Positions 36,678 to 46,364 are shown, counted from the stretch's first letter. The stretch: 64,000 nucleotides of DNA from Paraburkholderia sp. BL23I1N1 (GCF_003610295.1 NZ_RAPV01000001.1:992001-1056000), one strand, 5' to 3'. The notes: generated from the sequence alone by a model not told the origin. Made by a program: numbers and translations.

Positions 36678-37426
36678 TCCCGGCCCTCGCGGTCTACGGC
36701 ATCGAAAAACGCTTCGGCGCCACGCAGATTCTGCGCGGCGTCGATCTGGCAATCGAGCCCGGCGAGCGTCATGCGTTGATCGGGCCGAACGGCGCCGGCA
36801 ACTCGACGCTCTTCAATTTGATCGCGGGTGGCGCGCGGCCGAACGCCGGGCGCATCGATCTGTTCGGCGCGGAGATCACGCGTCTGGCGCCGGCCGCGAT
36901 CACGCGCCGCGGCCTCGCGCGCAGCTTCCAGACCACGAGCGTGTTCGCCCGCCTCAGCGTGTTCGACAATCTGCGCTGCGCGGCCATGCTGGGCGAGCGT
37001 GACCGCACGCGCTGGTGGCAGCGTTTCAGCGGCTCACGCACGGTTGATGCGCGCGCCGAGGAGGTGCTCGACGCAGTGGGCCTAAGCGCGCGCCGGCATA
37101 GCCTGGCCGGCACACTGAGCTATGCCGAGCAGCGCGCGCTCGATCTCGGCCTCGCGCTCGCGGGCGGCGCACACACTCTGCTGCTCGATGAGCCCGCCGC
37201 CGGCATGAACCGCGCTGAAGCGGCACGCGCCATCGAACTGATTCGCGCTACCACCGCGGGCCGCACGCTGCTGATGGTCGAGCACGATATGGACGCCGTG
37301 TTCGCGATCGTCGAACGGATTTCGGTGCTGGTGCAAGGGCGCATCATCGCGACCGGTACGCCGGCGGCGATTCGCGCGGATGCGGAAGTGCGCGCTGCCT
37401 ATCTTGGCGACGGCCTGCCCACATGA
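36674..37426 (+). CDS. LivG-type ABC ATPase with defective Walker A and signature
   Basis: 250 aa, LivG length. The nucleotide-binding domain is complete in outline, but Walker A reads GPNGAGNST where GPNGAGKST is required (AAC codon at 36800-36802, Asn for the catalytic Lys), and the signature reads LSYAEQ instead of LSYGEQ. Walker B LLLDEPAAGMN and the H-loop VEHDMDAV are normal. Loss of the Walker lysine generally abolishes ATP hydrolysis. ATGA overlaps with livM and livF starts show one operon. Confidence 0.9.
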   Translation: MIPALAVYGIEKRFGATQILRGVDLAIEPGERHALIGPNGAGNSTLFNLIAGGARPNAGRIDLFGAEITRLAPAAITRRGLARSFQTTSVFARLSVFDNLRCAAMLGERDRTRWWQRFSGSRTVDARAEEVLDAVGLSARRHSLAGTLSYAEQRALDLGLALAGGAHTLLLDEPAAGMNRAEAARAIELIRATTAGRTLLMVEHDMDAVFAIVERISVLVQGRIIATGTPAAIRADAEVRAAYLGDGLPT

Positions 37427-38136
37427 CCGCTTTGCTCGACATTCGGCAATTGAACGCCTGGTACGGCGCAAGCCAGACCCTGCATGGCGTTACCTTGCAG
37501 ATCGAGGCGGGCGAAGTCGTCGCGCTGGTCGGGCGCAACGGTTTGGGACGTTCGACGCTGGCGCGCGCGATCATGGGGCTCGTGCGCAGCGAGGGCGAGT
37601 TGCGTTTTGCCGGCCATGCGCTCGGTGGTCTTCGCACCTTCGAGATTGCCCGCCTCGGGCTCGGTTACGTGCCTGAACATCGCGATGTTTTTCCGGCGCC
37701 GAGCGTCCACGAGAATCTGCAACTCGGCGTGGCGCCGCGCGCTCGCGGCCGCATCCCGCGCTTTACCTTGGACGACGCCTACGAACTGTTCCCCGTCCTA
37801 CGCGAAAGAAAGCGCACGCGCGCCGGCGCGTTATCGGGCGGCGAACAGCAGATGCTGACGCTCGCCCGGGCATTGCTTGGCGATCCTGACCTGCTGGTCA
37901 TCGACGAACCCGGCGAAGGGCTCGCTAGCCAGGTGATGGGGCAGGTCGCCGAATGTCTGCGGATGCTGCGTGATCGTGGCGTGGCGATGATGTTGATCGA
38001 ACAGCGGCTCGTGATTGCGCAAGACCTCGCCAGCCGGGTTGCGGTGATGGGGCATGGCGAGATTGTCTTCGATGGGGCGTTGGCGTCGTTTGTGGAGCGG
38101 CCGGATGTAATGCAGGAATGGCTTGGTGTGGGGTAG
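37423..38136 (+). CDS. LivF-type ABC ATPase with altered Walker A
   Basis: 237 aa, LivF length. Walker A is GRNGLGRST (Arg for Lys, Leu for Ala) in place of GRNGAGKST; the signature LSGGEQQMLTLARAL and Walker B LLVIDEPGEGLA are near normal (GEG for TEG). K-to-R in Walker A normally blocks catalysis. It overlaps livG by 4 bp and is the last gene of the cluster; no substrate-binding protein gene is present. Confidence 0.9.
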   Translation: MTALLDIRQLNAWYGASQTLHGVTLQIEAGEVVALVGRNGLGRSTLARAIMGLVRSEGELRFAGHALGGLRTFEIARLGLGYVPEHRDVFPAPSVHENLQLGVAPRARGRIPRFTLDDAYELFPVLRERKRTRAGALSGGEQQMLTLARALLGDPDLLVIDEPGEGLASQVMGQVAECLRMLRDRGVAMMLIEQRLVIAQDLASRVAVMGHGEIVFDGALASFVERPDVMQEWLGVG

Positions 38137-38635
38137 CCCGGATGTGCTGTAGCTGGCCTTGATCGCTTCTTTTCGTCTTTAGCGCTCCTTCGCTGCGGCA
38201 TGTCGGCACTTCAGCACCCCGGCACCCCGGCGCAACATGCCCGATCAACTTGCAGGTACCTCATCGCGTTTATTGCGGCGCCGCATTCGAATTTCCGGCC
38301 ATTTTGCTGTCCTGACGGACACGTCAAGCACGGCACGATTCTCGCGCACATCGCCGCGCGTCCAAATCGCTCTCAGCATGCCGTTTGAATCCCGTTTGCA
38401 CGCTGACTGCTCAAGCCCGGCGCGTGGGGCTTTCCAATGATTCAATGGGGCGATTCAAACGCTTGATCGTTTGGTGAGCGTCCTCCAGAAATCTTGTCGG
38501 CAGCGCGCCCACAAATCAAGACAATCAGGTCAAAGGCGCGCAACGGCGGCACGGTGTTTTAAGCCGGCGTATGCGCGACGGACCATGCCGTGTCGGCCGC
38601 GCGAAAGACGTGCCGCGGCTTCAGGAGGAGACATC
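38137..38635. other. Intergenic region before the large lipoprotein gene
   Basis: 499 bp. A 6-bp inverted repeat CAAACG/CGTTTG (38456-38473) is the only clear structure. No RNA gene, terminator with T-run or supported ORF seen. In-frame codons upstream of 38636 lack protein character. Confidence 0.4.
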
Positions 38636-41074
38636 ATGAGACAGACAGGCGCACTGGGCGGAAAGCCGGCTAAGGGAGGGCAGACGGAGGCTTCGTTGCG
38701 GCCGCCTCAGAGGACGCTGCGGAGTCAAAGGATGCTGCCGCTTCGAATGGCGCGATCGCCGCTTGGAGAAGCGTGGCGCGCCGGTGCGGGTGCCGTGTTG
38801 GTGACGGCTGCACTGTTGATGTCCGCGTGCGCCGACGCAAGCTCCACGACGGGCGATGCGGCATCCGCACCGTCGACACAGGCGAGCGCGTCAGTGAACG
38901 CCGTGAGCAATAACGATGGCCCGCTGACCGCAAAATCGCAGCCGGATGTGGGACTCGCCGCCAATGCCACGAACGCCGTCAACGGCGCGAACAGCGCAAC
39001 CACCGCCAGCGCCGATCAACCCGCCTCCGCATCACGTCCCGCGCTCGAACTCGCCAAGTCTAAACAACTGGCTGCCGAACAGAGCGTTGCCGCACGCGTG
39101 CCCTCTGCGAGTGGCATGACCGAAAAGCGCATCCGTCCGTTGACGCTGCGCGATTCCGGCATCGACGGTTCGTTGATGTTCGCGCGCGACGTCGACTTTC
39201 GCGTGACAGGCGACATCGGTTTCATGATTCACGACATGGCGGCGACGCTGACTCCTTCGCGCGCCGGTCAGCCGATCGTGTTCGACGATCCGACGGCAGT
39301 GACGATCAACGTGCACCGCGGCGAGGTCACGCTCGACAGTGCCAAGCTCACGGCGATTTTCAACCGTTATCTGTTCCAGTACCAGGGCTCGCCGCTGCGC
39401 AATATGCGTGTCGTGCCGCAAGACGGCGGCACCTTGCGCATCACGGGTGAAATGCATCGCGACACCTGGGTGCCGATCGTGCTGACCGGCTCGCTGTCGA
39501 TGCGTAACACTGACGATCTCGTGTTCCATGCCGACCACGTCGAAGTGGCCGGTGTTGGCGCCGACAAGTTGATGCAGGCCGCGCACGTGAAGATGGCCGA
39601 CCTGTTGAAGGTGGACACCCCGATCGCGCGTCTGGAGGGCGACGATGTTGTGATGCAGGTCGCCAAACTCACGCCGCCGCCCGCGTTGCGCATGACGATC
39701 ACAAAGATCGACACCAGTGCCGCGAGCGTGCGCTTCACGCTCGACGACCACACGATTCAGAAAATAGACTGGCCCGCGACGATGCCGCCGCGCGGCATGC
39801 TGGTGCAGGGTGGCGACGTGAAGTTCATGCGTTCGATACCGATGAACATTGACATGGCGCTGACGCCGCTCGATAAGAACGCGCCGTTCGTATTCGACCT
39901 GTACCACTACCGCGACCAGATGGCGGCCGGCTACTTCACCTTTGACGAGGCGGGCGCTCTGGACGTGCATCTCCCATCATATACGACTTTAGCCAGCGCG
40001 ATGAAAGATGTCCCGCTGCAGACGGGCAGCGCGAGCGCGCGTTTTAACGACAGCATCATTCGTGCGCAACAGGCGTCGCTTGCGCAGGCGCGTCTCGTGT
40101 GGCAACAGGTGCCGCAGACATTGCAGACCGCGTCGGTTGCACGCGCGATTCCGGTTGGCACACGAGCGGCGTTTTCCGGTCGCAGCATGGCGACGCCTGG
40201 TTCCGCGATCAGTGACGAGCGGCATTCGTCCGGACCTGCACCGTTGATTCACGTCGAAAATGTGGACTTCTACGTATCGGGCCGAATCGGTTTTCATGTA
40301 CGTTCGCTGGACGCGCAGATGGTGCCGAAGAAGCCGGGGCAACCGGTCGATCTAGATGACCCTGATCAGTATGACATTCGGATCATTGGCGGCGAGGTGA
40401 TTGAACCGTGGCCTGCGATGGCGGCGTTGTTCAACGATTACCTGCTCGACTATGAACCGCGTTCGCTGAACGATTTGCAGTTGAAGCCGGTGGACGGGAA
40501 GTTGGAAGTGTCGGGCGGGATCAAGTTATGGGATCATTTTCCTGGCGTGTGGCTGCCCACGACGATGAGCGGCACGATCGTGGCGAAGGATGAGCGGCAC
40601 CTTGTCTATGAACCGACTTCGGTGAAGGTGCTGGGGGTGCCGCAGGCGGGGTTGTTGCGGGCGTTGGATATTCCGTTGGCGTCGTTGACGCCTTTTACGC
40701 GCAAGGGTGTTGCGTTGAAGGGTAACGAGTTGGTGTTCGATCAATATACGGTGTTTCCGCCGCCGGTTTTGCAAGGGCGGCTCGCGAGTGCAACGGTGAC
40801 CGATGAAGGGTTGGTGTTGAAGTTCAAGCGTGATGGTTCGGTGGTTGCTGCGAGGCCGCCTGTCGGCGCTGGGAAGAGTTTTGTCTGGATCGAGTCTGGG
40901 GATGTGAAGATGTTTAATTCGTTGGTCACGAATGCCAGGACTTTTATTCGCGATAGTTCTAATCCTGGGGTGATGAGGTTTGATCTTTATGGGTATAGGA
41001 GGGATGTTTCCAAGGGGACTGTGAGGATGGGGGAGGATGGTGGGTTAGAGGTTGATCTTGCCGCTAGGAAATAA
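38636..41074 (+). CDS. Large lipoprotein with duplicated domain, unknown function
   Basis: 812 aa. AGGAGGAG precedes the ATG at 38636. After a basic N-terminus, a hydrophobic segment ends in LLMSAC, a likely lipobox about 60 residues in, followed by a 100-residue Ala/Ser/Thr/Asn-rich linker. Two related domains follow: about 175-370 (VDFRVTGDIGFMIHDMAATL ... TPPPALRMTITKID) and about 535-730 (VDFYVSGRIGFHVRSLDAQM ... FPPPVLQGRLASATV). Both share the order V-F-V-G-IGF, a D-DP loop, IxGGEV/VxRGEV and a PPP-L turn. No known family; an extended beta fold on the periplasmic face is a guess. The last 600 bp are strongly G/T-rich. Confidence 0.75.
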   Translation: MRQTGALGGKPAKGGQTEASLRPPQRTLRSQRMLPLRMARSPLGEAWRAGAGAVLVTAALLMSACADASSTTGDAASAPSTQASASVNAVSNNDGPLTAKSQPDVGLAANATNAVNGANSATTASADQPASASRPALELAKSKQLAAEQSVAARVPSASGMTEKRIRPLTLRDSGIDGSLMFARDVDFRVTGDIGFMIHDMAATLTPSRAGQPIVFDDPTAVTINVHRGEVTLDSAKLTAIFNRYLFQYQGSPLRNMRVVPQDGGTLRITGEMHRDTWVPIVLTGSLSMRNTDDLVFHADHVEVAGVGADKLMQAAHVKMADLLKVDTPIARLEGDDVVMQVAKLTPPPALRMTITKIDTSAASVRFTLDDHTIQKIDWPATMPPRGMLVQGGDVKFMRSIPMNIDMALTPLDKNAPFVFDLYHYRDQMAAGYFTFDEAGALDVHLPSYTTLASAMKDVPLQTGSASARFNDSIIRAQQASLAQARLVWQQVPQTLQTASVARAIPVGTRAAFSGRSMATPGSAISDERHSSGPAPLIHVENVDFYVSGRIGFHVRSLDAQMVPKKPGQPVDLDDPDQYDIRIIGGEVIEPWPAMAALFNDYLLDYEPRSLNDLQLKPVDGKLEVSGGIKLWDHFPGVWLPTTMSGTIVAKDERHLVYEPTSVKVLGVPQAGLLRALDIPLASLTPFTRKGVALKGNELVFDQYTVFPPPVLQGRLASATVTDEGLVLKFKRDGSVVAARPPVGAGKSFVWIESGDVKMFNSLVTNARTFIRDSSNPGVMRFDLYGYRRDVSKGTVRMGEDGGLEVDLAARK

Positions 41075-41075
41075 C

Positions 41076-41199
41076 GGTTTTTTGCCAGCTCGGCGCTTGG
41101 TTTGTCTGTGTTTTTATGGTGTTGGCCTTTCCTTGCTTTGTTAGTGGTCTATTAGCGTTGCCCCTGTGCGGGGCGGCACTCACTTCTCTTTGCGGCCGG
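41076..41199 (+). repeat. Palindromic repeat locus 1, left arm
   Basis: Begins GGTTTTTTGCC two bases after the lipoprotein stop and contains the shared core GTTGGCCTTTCCTTG...GCCCCTGTGCGGGGC and ACTTCTCTTTG. It matches in inverted orientation the arm at 42476-42610. Confidence 0.85.
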
Positions 41200-42475
41200 T
41201 GTATAGACCGGGGACATGGTTGACAGACGTGCGGGGACATCATTGACACTTTATGGTCAGTGATTTTCGTTCCTCAGGTCAAGGGTGAGGATGCGATGGT
41301 GGGCAAACCAGAATTCAAATACGCCGTCCTCACCCTGCTTTGCGCGGGCCGCAACCGGCAGCCCATAAAGTGCTTTCGAGACCCTGAGGCGCCGTCCCTC
41401 AAAGCGTAGCTGGCCATTCGATTTGACCCGCAGCACCACGTCATCCGGGCCGTACTCCGGCTCCTGCAGGATCGAGGGATACGCCCGGGGGCTCGGCCGG
41501 TAGCGACTGATCGGCGTGTCCATACCGATCGCCTCATGCGGGCGCTCGCAGCTATAGACGGTGCGCCAGCGGTCCAGTTCGTGTTGCACGTGCTGCTGGG
41601 TGGCGAAGCTTCGTTCGTTCAGTACTTCAGCCTTCAGCGTACGGTGAAACCGCTCGTCCTTGCCGTTGGTCTGCGGGTGGTAAGGCCGGCTGTAACTGAT
41701 GCGGATACCCAGCCGGATCAGCCAGACGGCCAGACGGCCAGCTCGGTGAGTTGCCCCGGACTGCCGGGCGAACCCCACGGCGAGCCGTTATCGGTGTTGA
41801 TGCGCAACGGCAAACCGTAGTGCCCGAACGCTTCCCGTAACCCCGCCTGCACGGTTGCGGTATCGGTTGGCCCACAGGCGCGCAGCAGGATGCTGAAGCG
41901 CGAGTGGTCGTCGAGCACGGTCAGGGGATTTCAACGCCCTTCCTGAAGGGTCTCGAAGTGTCCCTTGAAATCCATCTGCCAGAGTACGTTGGGCTGCTCG
42001 TGCTCAAAGCGCTTCCAGGGTTCGCTCATCGCGGAATCGGCCGGCAGGATCAGGTTGTGCCGGTGCAGGATGTCGGTCACGGTGCTGGGCTGTGGCGCCG
42101 CCTCAAAGCCCAGATCCCGCAGGCGTCGGCTGATCTTGCGCCCACCCCAACGCGGATGTGCCTGACGCAGCCGCACCACTTCCTGCTCCATCGCAGCGGG
42201 TGTCTTCGAGGGACTGCTGGCAGGGCGTCGGGATTGATCTGACAGCGCATTCTCGCCGCGCCTGAGCCATTTGTAGCCGGTCTGCCGGCTGATGTTAAAG
42301 CGCTGGCACAGCTCGGTGATCGTCAGCGTGTCCTGACTGGCCAGATGAACAAATTCCTCTCGGAGGCTCATGGTGTCTCTTGCGTTCCAGGGCATGGTTG
42401 GGACCGGGCGTTTTAATACCCGGAAGTGTCAACCATGTCCCCGCACACCTGTCAGCCATGTCTCCGGTCTATACA
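41200..42475 (-). mobile_element. IS481-family insertion sequence at the centre of repeat locus 1
   Basis: 1276 bp. Ends begin TGTATAGACCGG and are inverted over about 50 bp with few mismatches (ending TTGACAC on both sides). Flanked by CGGCCGG (41193-41199 and 42476-42482), the probable 7-bp target duplication. Joining the flanks gives CTTCTCTTTG-CGGCCGG-CAAAGAGAAG, so the target was the exact centre of a palindrome. Confidence 0.88.
41257..42395 (-). pseudogene. IS481 family transposase, doubly inactivated
   Basis: The minus-strand protein starts at 42395 with a helix-turn-helix (LTITELCQRFNISRQTGYKW) and continues into an rve integrase core (DDHSRFS, NTDNGSPWG, SYSRPYHPQTNGKDERFHRT with the catalytic Glu). 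It is broken twice: an in-frame TGA after QEGR (41931-41933) and a tandem duplication of 8 bp (CCAGACGG at 41722-41729 and 41730-41737) that shifts the frame after ELAVW. Removing the extra 8 bp restores the frame. The element cannot make its own transposase. Confidence 0.9.
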
Positions 42476-42610
42476 CGGCCGGCAAAGAGAAGTAGGTGCC
42501 GCCCCGCACAGGGGCGACGCGAATAGACCACTAACAAAGCAAGGAAAGGCCAACACCGCAGGCATACAGACGCAAAAGCGCCCCGCAGGCAGCCAAATCA
42601 AGAAAACCCC
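42476..42610 (-). repeat. Palindromic repeat locus 1, right arm
   Basis: Inverted match of the left arm: CAAAGAGAAG, GCCCCGCACAGGGGC, CAAGGAAAGGCCAAC, then further C/A-rich sequence to about 42610. It ends 48 bp before the iolB stop codon. Confidence 0.85.
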
Positions 42611-42657
42611 ACCGCCGCAGGCACACAAAACGAACAAGCCCTCCGCAGGAAAACCCC

Positions 42658-43458
42658 TTAACTATCCTTATTAATAATCCACTCATGCGCCGGATCATTA
42701 CGAAAATGCCAGACGCGTTGTCCTCCCGCCATAACATTCAAATAATAAGACTCATACCCATAGGGAACAACCACAGGATGATACCCACGCGGCACCATCA
42801 CAACATCGTGATCCTCAACAGCCATCGACTCATCGATATCGCGCATATCCGTATACACACGCTGAAAAGCAAACCCTTGCGGCGGATCGAGCCGATGATA
42901 GTAAGTCTCCTCAAGCGAACTCTCATGAGGCACGTTATCCGTATCATGCTTATGCGGCGGATAGCTTGAAGCATGCCCACCGGGCGTCCTCACCTCAACA
43001 ACCAGCAAAGACTCCGCAAGCTCAGTCTGCGGAAGAATATCGCATACATATCGCGTATTCAGCCCTTTCCCGCGCGTGGAACGCTTCATAGAGGAAGGCT
43101 CGATCAACCTCGCGGGGTACGCGCCCTTGGCAGGCGCACTCGCCACACCAACCTCCGCATCGCGACAGGCGCGAACCGTCGTCCGCACGCCAGGCGGCAA
43201 ATACACCGCATACGGCGCGGAATCCTCGAACACGCTATCGCGCGAACCCAATGAACGCCACGTGGTGTCAGCCGTTTCAATATCCACCGCGCCTGTGAGC
43301 ACCACAATACACACCTCTCGCGAGGGCTCAAACACATGAACGACTTCATCCGCGCCCAGCCGGTAAGCGGCGAATCCCACATACCGCCAGCACGCCGACT
43401 CAGGCGTCACCCGCGCGATCGTCTGGCCTTCGCGCTGTCCCTTCACCAATAAACTCAT
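42658..43458 (-). CDS. iolB: 5-deoxy-glucuronate isomerase
   Basis: 266 aa. Cupin-type isomerase turning 5-deoxyglucuronate into 5-dehydro-2-deoxygluconate, the fourth step of inositol breakdown. Conserved SLLVVEVRTPGGHASSYPPH plus KHD carries the metal ligands; a second cupin half ends VMAGGQRVWHF. It overlaps iolE by 4 bp and is the last gene of the operon. Its 3' third is G/T-rich on the coding strand, next to repeat locus 1. Confidence 0.95.
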   Translation of the reverse strand: MSLLVKGQREGQTIARVTPESACWRYVGFAAYRLGADEVVHVFEPSREVCIVVLTGAVDIETADTTWRSLGSRDSVFEDSAPYAVYLPPGVRTTVRACRDAEVGVASAPAKGAYPARLIEPSSMKRSTRGKGLNTRYVCDILPQTELAESLLVVEVRTPGGHASSYPPHKHDTDNVPHESSLEETYYHRLDPPQGFAFQRVYTDMRDIDESMAVEDHDVVMVPRGYHPVVVPYGYESYYLNVMAGGQRVWHFRNDPAHEWIINKDS

Positions 43459-44381
43459 GCTGCCTCCTGCCCAATCTTGTCTCCGGCATCGAGCGGTGCA
43501 TCGACCAATGCTCGCAACGTCCGGAATCCTTTTTGCGCATAGTCGTACGATGGCGCCACCACCGGGTCCTGTTCCGCTTCAACCACGAGCCAGCCACGAT
43601 AACCATGCCGCTTCAATCGATCGATGATCGCCGGGAAGTTCACCGCGCCATCGCCCGGTACCGTGAATGCACCGTTGATCACCGCGTCGAGAAAACTCCA
43701 GTTCCGATTACGAGCCAGCTTCATCACCGCGGGTCGAACGTCCTTGCAGTGCACGTGGCATACGCGGCCAATGTGTTTGTCGAGCACCGCGAGCGGATCG
43801 CCACCCGCAAACGTGATGTGCCCTGCGTCAAATAATAGGCCGACGGCGTCGCTCGTGCGCGACATCAATTGATCGACGTCAGCGGGCGTTTCGACATACG
43901 CGCCCATGTGATGGTGGTACGCAAGCCGCACGCCGCGGCTTAACGTATAGCGAGCGAATTCGTCGACGCGCGCCGCATACGCGGCCCACTGCGCGTCGCT
44001 GAAAAAACGCGGTCGTTGATAGAGCGGTTGCGGTGCGCCCTGAATCGAATCGGCGACTTCGCCGTAGACCATCGCCGTCGCGCCGTTTTGCGCGAGCAGG
44101 TCGAGATGCGGGCCGACCGAGGCGATTTCCTCTTCCACGCTGCGTCGCGCGAGTCGTCCGGAGTACCAACCAGATACCAACGCCAGATCGTATTGAGCGA
44201 GCAGCGTCTTCAGCGCCTGCGGCTCGCGCGGAAACTTGTTGCCGAGCTCGAAGCCCTGATAGCCGATCTGGCGTCCTTCGGTCAGCGCGACCTCAAGCGG
44301 CGTTTCACCGCCGAGCGAAGGCAGATCGTCGTTCATCCACGATAAAGGGTTGATGCCGATACGTACGTCGAAAGCAGTCAT
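43455..44381 (-). CDS. iolE: Inosose (2-keto-myo-inositol) dehydratase
   Basis: 308 aa TIM-barrel of the AP-endonuclease-2/sugar isomerase type. N-terminal IGINPLSWMNDDLPSLGGET is the IolE hallmark; metal ligands lie in LAYHHHMGAYVETP, LLFDAGHITFAGGDP and HVHCKDVRP. Converts scyllo-inosose to a cyclohexane-1,2-dione. 12 bp after iolD. Confidence 0.95.
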   Translation of the reverse strand: MTAFDVRIGINPLSWMNDDLPSLGGETPLEVALTEGRQIGYQGFELGNKFPREPQALKTLLAQYDLALVSGWYSGRLARRSVEEEIASVGPHLDLLAQNGATAMVYGEVADSIQGAPQPLYQRPRFFSDAQWAAYAARVDEFARYTLSRGVRLAYHHHMGAYVETPADVDQLMSRTSDAVGLLFDAGHITFAGGDPLAVLDKHIGRVCHVHCKDVRPAVMKLARNRNWSFLDAVINGAFTVPGDGAVNFPAIIDRLKRHGYRGWLVVEAEQDPVVAPSYDYAQKGFRTLRALVDAPLDAGDKIGQEAA

Positions 44382-44393
44382 GCGGGCATCCTC

Positions 44394-46364
44394 TCATTCG
44401 TTGTCGATGTGACCGGCGCGCTCGCCAGGTTCGGCGGGCGCCGCACGGGCTGCGAGTTGCGCGTCGTATTGCAAACGGGCGGCGCGCACGGTGTCGCGCG
44501 CGGATACTTCGGGCACGGCGACTTCCCACCACCAGCCACCGTCGTCCGTGGTGCGGGCAGGGTCGGTGTCGATACTGATCACGTAGGTGCGATCGGCCGC
44601 GCGCGCACGTTGCAGCGCGCTTTCAAGTTCGGCGATATTCGCAACGTGCTCGGCTTGCGCGCCGAGCGCACGTGCATGCGCGGCGAAGTCGATCTTCGGT
44701 GCGCCGAGCGGGCCCTGCATGCAGTCCTCGAGCAGGTTGTTGAACGGCGCGCCACCGCAAGCCTGCTGCAAGCGGTTGATGCAGCCGTAGCCGCGATTGT
44801 CGAGCACCACCACGATCAGCTTCGCGCCGATCATCACCGAGGTCGCGATCTCGCTGTTCATCATCAGATAGCCGCCGTCGCCGAGCATCACGATCACTTC
44901 ACGCGCGGGCCGAGCGAGTTTGACGCCGAGGCCGCCGGCGATTTCGTAGCCCATGCACGAGTAGCCGTATTCGACGTGATACGCGCCCGGTTTGCCGGCG
45001 CGCCATAGCTTGTGCAATTCGGCCGGCAAGGTGCCCGCTGCGCATACGACGATGTCGTCCATCGCGGAACGTGCGCTCGAACGCTGCACCGCGCCAATCA
45101 CGTCGCCTTCATACGGCAGCACGGTGTCGCGTTGCGGCGCATGCGTGAGGGTGCTCACGGTATCGCGCCAGCTCGCCGCGAGTTTGTGCGCGCGCGCGGT
45201 CCATGCGCGCTCCGCGTGCCAGCCTTGTAGCGGTTCGGCGAGCGCATCCAGTGCAAGACGTGCGTCGGCTTCAACCGCCAGCGCGCGATGCTTGATGCCG
45301 TCGAACGGATTCGCGTTGATGCCGATCACGTTGGCCTGCGTGAACAACGTGTTCGACCCGGTGGTGAAGTCCTGCAAGCGTGTGCCGATCGCCAGCACGC
45401 AGTCTGCATCGTGCGCGAGCGCGTTGGCGGCCGGCGAGCCGGTTACGCCCAACGCGCCGGCGTTCAACGGATCGTTCCAAGCGAGCGACCCCTTGCCGGC
45501 CTGCGTTTCCGCCACCGGAATACCATGCGCGGCGGCGAAGCGGTGCAGCGCATCGGTCGCGCGGCCATAGAGCACGCCGCCGCCCGCGACGATCAGCGGA
45601 CGCTTCGCGCGGCGCAGATGGGCAACCGCCGCGTCGATCTCTTCGGCGCGCGGTGCAGGCGAGTGAAACGTGACGACGCGCGGCGCGAAGAAATCAACCG
45701 GGAAATCCCATGCCTGCGTTTGCACGTCCTGAGGCAATGCGAGCGTGACGGGACCGCATAGCGCCGCATCGGTGATCACACGCAACGCGCGCGGCAACGC
45801 ATTGAGCAACTGCGCCGGATGCACGATCCGATCGAAGTAGCGCGACACCGGCTTGAACGCGTCGTTGGCGGAGACTGCGCCGTCATGGAAATCTTCCACC
45901 TGCTGCAACACCGGATCGGGCGCGCGCGAGATGAACACATCGCCGGGCAGCAGCAACACGGGTAGACGGTTCACATGCGCGAGCGCAGCGGCGGTGATCA
46001 GGTTGGTCGCGCCGGGTCCGATCGATGTCGTAACGGCCATCATGCGGCGACGGAAATGTGCCTTCGCGTAGGCGATCGCGCTGTGCGCCATCGCCTGTTC
46101 GTTGTGCGCCCGCAGGGTGGGCAACGCTTCGCGATGCTGATACAAGGCTTCGCCCATGCCGGCCACGTTGCCGTGCCCGAAGATCGCGAACACGCCGCCA
46201 AAGAGCGCCTCGGTGCCGCTGCCGTCTTCGGTCGCGACGCGTTGTGCCGCGAGGTAACGAACGAGCGCCTGCGCGGTCGTCAAGCGGACGGTGCCGGATG
46301 GTGCGTGTGCCTGAGTGGCGTCGTTGGCGGACGCCGCGTCATGATGCAATACGCGCTGGTTCAT
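44394..46364 (-). CDS. iolD: 3D-(3,5/4)-trihydroxycyclohexane-1,2-dione hydrolase
   Basis: 656 aa. Thiamine-diphosphate enzyme opening the inositol-derived ring. N-terminal TPP-PYR domain with the catalytic Glu in LRAHNEQAMAHSAIAYAKA, and a C-terminal PP domain with VMLGDGGYLMMNSEIATSV and VVLDNRGYGCINRLQ. The start at 46364 overlaps the iolC stop (ATGA); a longer frame upstream is the iolC region. Confidence 0.95.
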   Translation of the reverse strand: MNQRVLHHDAASANDATQAHAPSGTVRLTTAQALVRYLAAQRVATEDGSGTEALFGGVFAIFGHGNVAGMGEALYQHREALPTLRAHNEQAMAHSAIAYAKAHFRRRMMAVTTSIGPGATNLITAAALAHVNRLPVLLLPGDVFISRAPDPVLQQVEDFHDGAVSANDAFKPVSRYFDRIVHPAQLLNALPRALRVITDAALCGPVTLALPQDVQTQAWDFPVDFFAPRVVTFHSPAPRAEEIDAAVAHLRRAKRPLIVAGGGVLYGRATDALHRFAAAHGIPVAETQAGKGSLAWNDPLNAGALGVTGSPAANALAHDADCVLAIGTRLQDFTTGSNTLFTQANVIGINANPFDGIKHRALAVEADARLALDALAEPLQGWHAERAWTARAHKLAASWRDTVSTLTHAPQRDTVLPYEGDVIGAVQRSSARSAMDDIVVCAAGTLPAELHKLWRAGKPGAYHVEYGYSCMGYEIAGGLGVKLARPAREVIVMLGDGGYLMMNSEIATSVMIGAKLIVVVLDNRGYGCINRLQQACGGAPFNNLLEDCMQGPLGAPKIDFAAHARALGAQAEHVANIAELESALQRARAADRTYVISIDTDPARTTDDGGWWWEVAVPEVSARDTVRAARLQYDAQLAARAAPAEPGERAGHIDNE

